Source: Paremcibacter congregatus (lineage in GTDB: Bacteria; Pseudomonadota; Alphaproteobacteria; Sphingomonadales; Emcibacteraceae). From it: a DNA stretch of 64,000 bases. Where the stretch lies: positions 2,945,501-3,009,500 of the forward strand of contig NZ_CP041025.1 of assembly GCF_006385135.1 (NCBI RefSeq), read 5' to 3'. Positions 8,616 through 17,373 of this stretch are shown here, piece by piece. Position 1 is the stretch's first letter. Each line of letters starts with the position of its first letter. The notes under the pieces are model-generated. The model saw only the letters and a list, made by a program, of their open reading frames with translations. It did not search any database and was not told the DNA's origin. The translations under genes and the position numbers were made by a program.

Positions 8616-10211
8616 ATGCTTATTGTTTTCACCAGTTATTTGTTTTGCTTAAAAATTCTTCTGATCGTCACGGCGGTTCTGATCTTGCTCAGCAATATCG
8701 ACGACGCCTTTATCGATGTCTATTATATTTTCAACCGCATCCGCCGACGTTTCTTTTTCCATAAACGCATTCGATCCTTTAAAGCCCGCGACCTGATGCG
8801 GCGGCCTGAACAAAATTTCGCCATCATGATCCCCACCTGGTGCGAAGCCAATGTAATCGGCGACATGATCCGCAACAGCTGCCACAGTTACCAGTACGAA
8901 AAATATCATATTTTTGTCGGCGTTTATCCCAATGACCATAAAACCCGTGCGGCAATAGAACAACTGATCCCTCTTTTCCCTCAGGTGCATTTATCCCTGG
9001 TCAGCCATGATGGCCCAACCAGCAAGGCCGACTGCCTCAACCACATTCATCGTGATATCATTGATTTTGAACACAGACGCCACCTGTGTTTCGCCGGCTT
9101 CGTTCTGCATGATGCAGAGGATATTGTCCATCCTCTTGAACTCAAACTCTATAATCACCTCATTCCCCGCAAAGACATGATCCAAATCCCGGTTATTCCC
9201 CTGGAACGCCCCTGGTATGATCTGACCGGAGGGCATTATCAGGATGAATTTGCCGAGAACCACATCAAGGAACTGGTGGCGCGGGAAAGCCTGACCGGAC
9301 ATGTGCCTTCCGCCGGGGTCGGCACCGCACTCAGCCGCCGCGCCATGACCCTGCTCGCCGCGCCGCCGCACATTGTTCCCTTTGATACCGACAACCTGAC
9401 CGAGGATTACGACCTGTCCTTACGGCTCCGTCAATATGGTCTAAATCTGATCTTCGCCCGGTTCCCCGCCGGTCGCGGCTCTATCATCGCCACACGCGAA
9501 TTCTTCCCCAATACAATGCGTAGCGTCATTCGACAAAAAAGTCGTTGGCTGATGGGCATCGCCTTTCAGGGATTCCGGCGACAAAAATGGCAGGGATCGT
9601 TTGCCCTGAAATATGTTTTGCTGCGCGACCGCAAAGGCATTATTACCGCGCAACTGTCATTGTTGGCATATTTTATTTTAGTGAACATTCTCCTCGTCTG
9701 GTTGGCAGAAGCCCTGATGCCGCAAAGCTATCGCTACCCGCCTCTGGTCCGCCAGGGAGAATGGCTGGTGCCCCTGTTATGGGCTAATTTCGCTTTTCTC
9801 GTTAATCGGGGACTGCACAGGATATGGTTCACCTATCGCACCTATGGCCTGCTCGCCGGGCTGTTTTCTGTGCCGCGCCAACTCTGGGGCAATATCCTCA
9901 ATGGGGTGGCCTCCTTACGCGCCATCCTGCTCTACAGCACCCATCTGATACGGGGCACCCCCTTGGTATGGGACAAGACCGATCATGCCTTTCCTGATCA
10001 CACGCAGCTTAAATCCTTTCGTCAGAAGCTCGGCGACCTGCTGGTGCATCAGGATTATATCAACGCCAGGGACCTGAAAAACGCCCTGCGCCACCAAAAA
10101 AAAACTGGCATGCCTCTGGGTCAGATGTTGCTTCAGAACGGCTATATTACACCGCGACAGCTTCAGGATACGTTGCGACTTCAGGATTTACGCCATGACC
10201 ACCCGGGTTAA
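8616..10211 (+). CDS. NfrB-like processive glycosyltransferase with MshEN c-di-GMP domain
   Basis: A family 2 glycosyltransferase of the phage N4 adsorption protein B (NfrB) type, which makes and exports a surface polysaccharide across the inner membrane. Visible features are an N-terminal membrane helix, a GT-A domain with HDAED and TEDYDL, the processive-synthase QKSRW (QxxRW) motif, further membrane segments, and a C-terminal MshEN domain (about 471-523). That domain has two 24-residue motifs of KLGDLL...ALRHQ / PLGQML...TLRLQ form separated by exactly 5 residues, the known c-di-GMP-binding layout. I chose the ATG at 8616 because GGGGGGAG lies 5 nt upstream. At 531 aa it is shorter than E. 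coli NfrB. It overlaps the nfrA-like gene by 17 bp. Confidence 0.82.
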   Translation: MLIVFTSYLFCLKILLIVTAVLILLSNIDDAFIDVYYIFNRIRRRFFFHKRIRSFKARDLMRRPEQNFAIMIPTWCEANVIGDMIRNSCHSYQYEKYHIFVGVYPNDHKTRAAIEQLIPLFPQVHLSLVSHDGPTSKADCLNHIHRDIIDFEHRRHLCFAGFVLHDAEDIVHPLELKLYNHLIPRKDMIQIPVIPLERPWYDLTGGHYQDEFAENHIKELVARESLTGHVPSAGVGTALSRRAMTLLAAPPHIVPFDTDNLTEDYDLSLRLRQYGLNLIFARFPAGRGSIIATREFFPNTMRSVIRQKSRWLMGIAFQGFRRQKWQGSFALKYVLLRDRKGIITAQLSLLAYFILVNILLVWLAEALMPQSYRYPPLVRQGEWLVPLLWANFAFLVNRGLHRIWFTYRTYGLLAGLFSVPRQLWGNILNGVASLRAILLYSTHLIRGTPLVWDKTDHAFPDHTQLKSFRQKLGDLLVHQDYINARDLKNALRHQKKTGMPLGQMLLQNGYITPRQLQDTLRLQDLRHDHPG

Positions 10212-11574
10212 GTTCCTTTCCCTGATCGATTTCTGCGTCACGGTTCTGATTGCCCTGACATTTTTGTTCCTGCACAGCAGCTACGCCCGGGAAGAATACG
10301 CTTATTTCACCGGTTATCCTGCCTGGGAAATGACGGCGCGTCATACCCCGCAGCCCCTCTTTCCCCACATGGCTACCCCCATAACGCCCCCGCCACGCCA
10401 ACAGATGCGGTCACCCGCCCGTTCCCGGACAGATCCCCGCCACACAACACCGCGTCCGATGCTTTATCTCGCCGCGCTCCGCGAAGATTATGCCGAGACG
10501 TTTACCGCCACCACGCCCCCGGTTAAGGTGAAGGTCACGAAGACGCCCCCGACGAGGGTCGAAACAGCCCCGGCGGCACCCCCTGATCATCCTTCCCCAC
10601 CCCGTTCCAAACGCACGGCCGCGCAACTGGGGTATCTCGCTTATGCCCGTGAAGACTATTATCAGGCCATGACATATTTCAAATTGGCGATCCGCGATGC
10701 TCCTGACAACCGCCATCTTATTCTGCAATCGGCCTATGCCGCGAAAAAGCTTGGCCGCAACACTGAGGCCATCCACGGCTTTCGCCGGGCGATAGAACTG
10801 TCCTCCCCCCAGCCCGCGCCCTTTCCTCTCCGACGGGAAGTGGAACAGTTACAGAACCGGTTTGATATTGACGGCTACTGGATATACCGCGACGAAAGCA
10901 ACGCCCGGCCGCGAAATATCGGTGCCGACCTGACCCAATCCCTGACCGGTATAGAGGTCAGTTACCAGCCCCCCGGCATCGGGTACCGAAATGGCCGACG
11001 GTTTCAGGTTTATGGACGTCTGCTCGCCGGAATGGTGCAAGACAGCCTGCGCCTGAACGATAAAAGCTATCAGGCCGGGCTTGGCCTGCGCTATAAACCT
11101 TTGACGCGCCATAATCTGGTGTTAAGTGCCGAACGCCTGATCAAGGTCGGGGACTTCACCCGTCATGACTGGATGTTGCGCGCCGGCTATTCCCGCGATC
11201 ACGGCACGGATTATCGCGAAGACGTCTCCCGCTGGCTGAGCTACAGTCTCTATCTTGATGCCGCCCTGATCCGGCCCGCTGACCCGGATATGTTTCTCAC
11301 AGCTCAGGCCGACGGCGGCTACAATATGAAACTTGGTCCCGGACTGGTCCTGCGTCCACACCTTCTCGCGCTCGCCACCTGGCAAAAGGATCGTTATCGC
11401 ACCGCCAGTCTGATCGAGGCCGGTCCCGGCGCCAGCCTGCGCTTCTATTTCAACGATACCCCCTATCAGGCCTACAGAAGTTATGTTACGCTCACGGCCG
11501 AATATCGCATCAAGATAGCCGGCAACAGTATCGGCGGCAGCGGGCCGGTCATTGGCATCGGGGCACATTTCTAA
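10195..11574 (+). CDS. NfrA-like outer-membrane TPR/beta-barrel protein
   Basis: Probable outer-membrane partner of the preceding glycosyltransferase. The 459-aa product has a signal peptide (core LIDFCVTVLIALTFLFL, cleavage near SYA), a Pro-rich periplasmic region, about two TPR motifs (LGYLAYAREDYYQAMTYF onward, residues about 143-205), and a C-terminal region matching the NfrA C-terminal barrel. That region has repeated amphipathic strands and a final Phe (GIGAHF). It is about half the length of E. coli NfrA, mainly through fewer TPR units. The 17-bp overlap implies translational coupling. The polymer made is unknown. Confidence 0.75.
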   Translation: MTTRVKFLSLIDFCVTVLIALTFLFLHSSYAREEYAYFTGYPAWEMTARHTPQPLFPHMATPITPPPRQQMRSPARSRTDPRHTTPRPMLYLAALREDYAETFTATTPPVKVKVTKTPPTRVETAPAAPPDHPSPPRSKRTAAQLGYLAYAREDYYQAMTYFKLAIRDAPDNRHLILQSAYAAKKLGRNTEAIHGFRRAIELSSPQPAPFPLRREVEQLQNRFDIDGYWIYRDESNARPRNIGADLTQSLTGIEVSYQPPGIGYRNGRRFQVYGRLLAGMVQDSLRLNDKSYQAGLGLRYKPLTRHNLVLSAERLIKVGDFTRHDWMLRAGYSRDHGTDYREDVSRWLSYSLYLDAALIRPADPDMFLTAQADGGYNMKLGPGLVLRPHLLALATWQKDRYRTASLIEAGPGASLRFYFNDTPYQAYRSYVTLTAEYRIKIAGNSIGGSGPVIGIGAHF

Positions 11575-11611
11575 CCCCGGACCGGAAACACACAACAAAA
11601 GAGGGAAAGTC

Positions 11612-13275
<1,664 letters not shown>

Positions 13276-13279
<4 letters not shown>

Positions 13280-13473
13280 AGACCGATTTATATATCGCAA
13301 TTTGGCATAAAGACCCGGACAGCGATTACGGGGTCATCCTCCCCGATGCTCCCGGCTGCATTTCTGCGGGCGGCATATTGGATGAGGCCCGCCGCATGGC
13401 GACGGAAGCGCGGGCGCTCGATGTGGCGGCCTTGCCCGATGCGCCCCCGGAAACGCCCGGCTTCCCTGAATAA
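13276..13473 (+). pseudogene. HicB-family antitoxin remnant
   Basis: The frame 13276-13473 reads IKTDLYIAIWHKDPDSDY, then GVILPDAPGCISAGG and LDEARRMATEARALDVAAL. This is a clear match to the N-terminal RNase-H-like fold of HicB antitoxins (HKDPDSDYGVxxPDxPGC). The expected start codon is ATA, not ATG, and the stop comes after about 65 residues, so the C-terminal DNA-binding region is absent. No hicA toxin is adjacent. It overlaps the end of the amidohydrolase gene by 4 bp. I read it as a decayed antitoxin; a start at another codon cannot be excluded. Confidence 0.6.
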
Positions 13474-13493
13474 GATGAGTGTGTTCAAAATGT

Positions 13494-13512
13494 GTCAAGA
13501 TTCCTTACACAT
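13494..13512 (+). promoter_or_regulatory. Putative upstream activator site, copy 1
   Basis: GTCAAGATTCCTTACACAT. It matches 13684-13702 at 16 of 19 positions. It lies about 270 bp upstream of a strong sigma-54 promoter, a normal distance for an enhancer-binding-protein site. The activator is not known. Confidence 0.45.
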
Positions 13513-13683
13513 ATATAACATCTTATGTCATTTTCGTTAATTCTTACCGTAACCATTTGATATAATTACCATATGGAAATATCTTCCGCTCCCCGAAAAA
13601 AGCAACCTGTATCTGCATAATTAATATTATACATTCTCATAGGAGGCAATACCTCGTATTTATGTGACACAATAGGGTTTAGA

Positions 13684-13702
13684 GTCAGGATTCTTTACAG
13701 AT
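13684..13702 (+). promoter_or_regulatory. Putative upstream activator site, copy 2
   Basis: GTCAGGATTCTTTACAGAT is the second copy of the 19-bp motif, in the same orientation, 190 bp after copy 1 and about 60 bp upstream of the sigma-54 -24 element. Repeated sites in one orientation upstream of a -24/-12 promoter fit an NtrC-family activator. Confidence 0.5.
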
Positions 13703-13762
13703 TCCGCCTGTCATTTATCACAAATAATCATAACACCTTGATTTTATATGAAAGTTTAATAA

Positions 13763-13779
13763 TGGCACACCGCTTGCAT
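13763..13779 (+). promoter_or_regulatory. Sigma-54 (-24/-12) promoter for the PEP-CTERM gene
   Basis: TGGCACACCGCTTGCAT has the -24 TGGCAC and -12 TTGCAT elements with GG and GC exactly 10 nt apart, essentially the consensus. Transcription should begin near 13789 and leave a roughly 100-nt leader before the ATG at 13893. Sigma-54 promoters in front of PEP-CTERM genes are known from exosortase systems controlled by PrsK/PrsR. Confidence 0.85.
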
Positions 13780-13892
13780 AGTAGCTGACATCGTGAAGGT
13801 ATCTTTTTTCAGGTATGTTTCACTGGAGGGAGAGGACACTAAAGAAGAATAGTACACTCCTGTATATCTACTTAAATAGTATTGGACGTATA

Positions 13893-14525
13893 ATGAAAAC
13901 TACACTCTTAAAATCTGCGGCAACCCTGGCCATTGTATCTGGCTTTATGATGCCCATGGCAGCCATGGCCACGCCGGCCACATACACACAAGCATCCGGT
14001 CAGGCGATTACGGATAATACCTCCCTCGTTTCAAATATGCTGATCAACGACACCGGGATGATTGACGGCCTTACCATCGAACTTGATATTGAACATACCT
14101 GGATTGGTGATTTGATCATTCAACTGACCGGTCCTGATGGCTTCACCACCATCACCCTGATGGATCGCCCTGGGATTGTTGGCGGTGGATGTTGCGGAGA
14201 TTCCTCCGATTTCGTCTTTGGCACTTCTGTAATTTTTGATGATGCCGCTTTAACAGCGGCAGAAGACGCAGGTGCTGGTCTCGGCGGTGGTGACGATGCG
14301 GGCGGTACCTACGCGCCGGACGGCCTGCTCTCCACATTTGTCGGCGGAAATCTCGCTGGAACCTGGTCTCTGTCCATTTCCGATAATTTCGGTGGTGATA
14401 CCGGAAACTTGCGGTCATGGAGCCTGAATGTCGACGTCACCAGCGTTCCAGAGCCTGAAATTCTGGCGCTGTTCGGATTTGGCCTGATCGGCATGGGCGC
14501 ACTGCGTCGCCGTCGTCAAAGCTAG
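13893..14525 (+). CDS. PEP-CTERM protein with proprotein-convertase P-domain
   Basis: An exported 210-aa protein consisting almost only of a P/Homo-B (proprotein convertase) domain and a PEP-CTERM sorting signal. The signal peptide is MKTTLLKSAATLAIVSGF ending near AMA. The P-domain shows LTIELDIEHTWIGDLIIQL near the start and GTWSLSISDNFGGDTGNL near its end. The tail VPEPEILALFGFGLIG is followed by RRRR. PEP-CTERM proteins are normally processed by an exosortase and released or attached to exopolysaccharide; none is encoded here. I start at 13893 because the signal peptide begins there, though the ribosome binding site is weak. A sigma-54 promoter lies upstream. Confidence 0.85.
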   Translation: MKTTLLKSAATLAIVSGFMMPMAAMATPATYTQASGQAITDNTSLVSNMLINDTGMIDGLTIELDIEHTWIGDLIIQLTGPDGFTTITLMDRPGIVGGGCCGDSSDFVFGTSVIFDDAALTAAEDAGAGLGGGDDAGGTYAPDGLLSTFVGGNLAGTWSLSISDNFGGDTGNLRSWSLNVDVTSVPEPEILALFGFGLIGMGALRRRRQS

Positions 14526-14548
14526 GGTCACATCTCAGACAATAATGA

Positions 14549-14578
14549 AAAGAGCCTCCTTACCGAGGCTCTTTTTTT
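14549..14578 (+). terminator. Intrinsic terminator
   Basis: Stem AGAGCCTC / GAGGCTCT with a 6-nt loop, flanked by an AA/TT extension and followed by seven T residues, directly after the PEP-CTERM gene. It may also act weakly for the convergent oxidoreductase gene. Confidence 0.85.
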
Positions 14579-14583
14579 ATGCG

Positions 14584-16317
14584 CTAAAGCTTGTCTGCCA
14601 AATCCTTGTTTTTATGAATCATCTGACCCTCGAGCGGGGAGTTTAGATTTAACCGGGGCTTCTTCTTGTCCAACTTGCCCGTGACCCAGCCTTCCAGCAG
14701 CATGACTTCCAGAGACTGTAGCGCGAGTTGCAGTCCCAATTCCGGGGTCGCCGCCGCCTTGGTTTTGGTGAGATACTGCATCAAGGCCTGGGCAATGGTG
14801 GCGATATCCTGATGCTGCTGCAAAACCTGAATGAGCAAGGCATAAAGGCCTGAATCCAGCAGTGTCTTCTGACCGCGTTTCCAGCATTTTTGTGTCTCGA
14901 TGCGCCCGTCTTTATAACTGAAGACCACATCTTCCCTCGCCCGTTTCAGGTTGAGCTTGAATTTATTGTATTTTGACAGGGACCAGCCGACGGTCCCGTC
15001 GGTGAACATACCTGTGATTTGCTTTACCCCGCCGAGGTCCAGCCCGCCCAATCCGGCCTGTCCGGCGACGTCCCCGGTAAAACCACCCGTGCCCAGCCAC
15101 TGAAACGCCTGCTGCGGATCAAGACGCAAGCCCGCATCCTTGGCGATCTCGGTGGTATATTCCTGCAGGTCGGTGAATTGCTTATTGGCGGAATACCAGA
15201 AATCGGCAAAGCGAATATGCTGCGTAATCCGGGTGCGCTGGGTCTCGCAATAATGGGATTTCAGCGCCTCCCCGTCCAGCTCGCCCCGCTCCAGTTCCAA
15301 AATCGTATAGGCCGCCTCGCGGGCGCCGCCGTGGGCCAGCGTCATGCCCGCCGCCAGAATGGGGTCGGCAAAGCCACAACTCTCCCCGATCAAAAACCAG
15401 TTCTCGCCCACCAGCCGGTCGGCCAGAAACGACCAGTCCTTCGTCGCCTGCACTTTGCCGTCACGGGTCGCCTTGGCGGTCAGTTCCTTGACCAGCGGCT
15501 GCTTCTCGAGCGCCGATAAATAGAGCTCCTCCGTCGTCATCTCCATTTTCTTGTAATGGTCGGCCGGGCAGATAAAGCCAATACTGGTGCGGGTCGGGCC
15601 CAACGGAATAAACCAGATCCAGCCCACATCAATGCTGAGCACCAGCACTCTTGTGCCACCGGTGCCGATGGAAACGCTCCATTCTGCATTATCCCAATAG
15701 TCCCACATGGCGACGTTACGTAATTTTGTCGGCGCTTCGGTGGCGATCCCCATGGCGCGGCGTAATATGCCGCTGTTACCGGACGCGTCCAGATAATATT
15801 TCGCCTCAATCCGGCTGCCGTCGGACAGCTCCACGCCGGTGACCCGGTCACCGTCTTTATGGATTTTTGCGACTTTAGTGTTCTGACGCACCTCCGCGCC
15901 CAGTTCCGCCGCATGATCCAGTAATATCGTGTCATAAATGGCGCGATCCACCTGAAAGGCGGTTTGCACGCGCTGGCCTTCATATTTTGCCGGCCGGGCC
16001 TCATCCTTAAAGGTGTCGAGGGGGAGAAATTCAAAATCCCATAGGTCGTCGCTGGTCCCCCAGCGGTAAGTCGCGCCAACCTTTATCGGAAAATTTGCTG
16101 CTTCCACCTTATCCCAGCAGCCCATTTCATCAAGGATTTTGCTGATCGGCGGCAACTGGCTTTCCCCCACATGTTCGCGGGGGAATGTTTCTCTTTCCAG
16201 AACCAGAACCCGTAAGCCCGGATTGTATTTTTTCAGCAACGACGCGGCCGTACTGCCCGCAGGTCCGCCGCCAATAATCAAAACGTCATACGAGGGTGAA
16301 GACACAACACATCCCAA
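14584..16317 (-). CDS. Flavin-dependent halogenase-like FAD oxidoreductase
   Basis: A 577-aa flavoprotein of the tryptophan/phenolic halogenase superfamily. Residues 16-21 give the FAD-binding GGGPAG, followed by a ribose-binding Glu in VLERE. Lys79 in FPIKVG matches the catalytic lysine that forms hypochlorous acid or a chloramine in flavin halogenases. Residues 233-238 are W-I-W-F-I-P, the diagnostic WxWxIP motif. FADPILAAG near the flavin site has Ala where typical halogenases have Ser (FxDPxFSxG), so chlorination is not assured. It would need a flavin reductase, not seen nearby. No peptide-synthetase or polyketide genes adjoin it. A non-halogenating monooxygenase is the alternative. Confidence 0.72.
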   Translation of the reverse strand: MGCVVSSPSYDVLIIGGGPAGSTAASLLKKYNPGLRVLVLERETFPREHVGESQLPPISKILDEMGCWDKVEAANFPIKVGATYRWGTSDDLWDFEFLPLDTFKDEARPAKYEGQRVQTAFQVDRAIYDTILLDHAAELGAEVRQNTKVAKIHKDGDRVTGVELSDGSRIEAKYYLDASGNSGILRRAMGIATEAPTKLRNVAMWDYWDNAEWSVSIGTGGTRVLVLSIDVGWIWFIPLGPTRTSIGFICPADHYKKMEMTTEELYLSALEKQPLVKELTAKATRDGKVQATKDWSFLADRLVGENWFLIGESCGFADPILAAGMTLAHGGAREAAYTILELERGELDGEALKSHYCETQRTRITQHIRFADFWYSANKQFTDLQEYTTEIAKDAGLRLDPQQAFQWLGTGGFTGDVAGQAGLGGLDLGGVKQITGMFTDGTVGWSLSKYNKFKLNLKRAREDVVFSYKDGRIETQKCWKRGQKTLLDSGLYALLIQVLQQHQDIATIAQALMQYLTKTKAAATPELGLQLALQSLEVMLLEGWVTGKLDKKKPRLNLNSPLEGQMIHKNKDLADKL

Positions 16318-16341
16318 TCTTGTTATTATAATTATTTCAAT

Positions 16342-16367
16342 ATACTAGCCCAGAATACTAGCCCAGG
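16342..16367. repeat. Tandem 13-bp repeat upstream of the halogenase-like gene
   Basis: ATACTAGCCCAGA at 16342-16354 is followed directly by ATACTAGCCCAGG at 16355-16367. It lies 25 bp upstream of the halogenase-like start, in the expected promoter region, so it may be a tandem operator or a duplicated promoter element. There is no other evidence of function. Confidence 0.55.
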
Positions 16368-16605
16368 CTATCATAACAACGCGAGCGGCAAAAAAACTAT
16401 TTCAAAAGTCTGTTCTACAGGACAGTTATCGGCTGCCGTACGGCCCCCATGGTGCCCGAAACAGGCCCTTCTCCCTCGAAAAGCCACCAACGGCCTTGCT
16501 TCCCCTTATGAAGCCGGCGTATACTCGGGCTTCGCAATATGACGGACAGACCGCCGTCAAGTTCAGTTTCCGGCATCTGGGCCTGCCCAAAAGAAGATAC
16601 ACCCA

Positions 16606-17370
16606 ATGAAAAGCGCGTCACGTTATAGAAAATATTTAGTAGGCTTTCTCTTTTGTCTGACCAACATTTCCCTCTTGTCTCCGGCTTATGCCGCGGAACC
16701 TTCCCCCACTCTGGCGCCATTGCGAGCGGCAGTATCAGAACATTTCCCTCACGGGCTGGAGCGGAAAATACTGCAGGCGCTGGCCGATCGTATGGGACGG
16801 CAGATCACCTTCATGCCCTATCCCTTCGCGCGTCGGCTCGACACTTTGGAAAAAGGCGGCGTTGATCTGTCCACCGGACTGTTGAAAACGCCAGAGCGTA
16901 CGGAAAAACTGATTTTCATCGATGCCCATAAACGCAAGACTTACCGCGCCTTTTTCGTTCTCAAAGACAGGGCGACCAGGATCGAAAAATACGAAGACCT
17001 TTACGGCCTGAAAGTCGGCACCCGTATAAAATCGCTCTATTTCGACCGGTTTGACAAAGATGATAAAATCCAGAAAATACCGGTGACCAGCATCGAATCC
17101 CACATCCACATGCTCCTGAACGGGCGCATTGACACCTTTGCCTTTCAGGAAAAAAGCGGTCTCCTGAAAATTGCCGAACTGGGATATGAAGGCCAGATTA
17201 TAACTGCCCCCTATAAATTCAGCCGTACGAACCTGACTCATATCTGCATTTCAAAGAAGTCACCACTGGCCAATGACCTTACGGACATCAACAGGATCAT
17301 TAAGGAAATGTCCGAAGACGGGACCTTCCGCCAGATCACGGAAGATCACTATCGAAATTTGCAGAACTAA
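16606..17370 (+). CDS. Solitary periplasmic solute-binding protein (SBP_bac_3 type)
   Basis: A 254-aa periplasmic binding-protein-like product of the amino-acid/PAAT family 3. A signal peptide (GFLFCLTNISLLSPAYA) precedes the domain. Typical features are the N-terminal strand LRAAVSEHFPHGLERKIL, the middle GLKVGTRIKSLYFDRF, and a C-terminal IIKEMSEDGTFRQITEDHY. No ABC permease or ATPase is next to it, so it could bind a ligand for signalling or use distant transporter parts. It is convergent with pepN, with 3 bp between them. Confidence 0.75.
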   Translation: MKSASRYRKYLVGFLFCLTNISLLSPAYAAEPSPTLAPLRAAVSEHFPHGLERKILQALADRMGRQITFMPYPFARRLDTLEKGGVDLSTGLLKTPERTEKLIFIDAHKRKTYRAFFVLKDRATRIEKYEDLYGLKVGTRIKSLYFDRFDKDDKIQKIPVTSIESHIHMLLNGRIDTFAFQEKSGLLKIAELGYEGQIITAPYKFSRTNLTHICISKKSPLANDLTDINRIIKEMSEDGTFRQITEDHYRNLQN

Positions 17371-17373
17371 CCG

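Noticed and set aside
16544-16558. Similar 15-mers GGACAGACCGCCGTC (16544) and GGACAGACTGCCGTC (44003)
   Set aside because: Each is part of a local inverted repeat and only two copies were noticed. A shared function or a dispersed repeat family cannot be supported.
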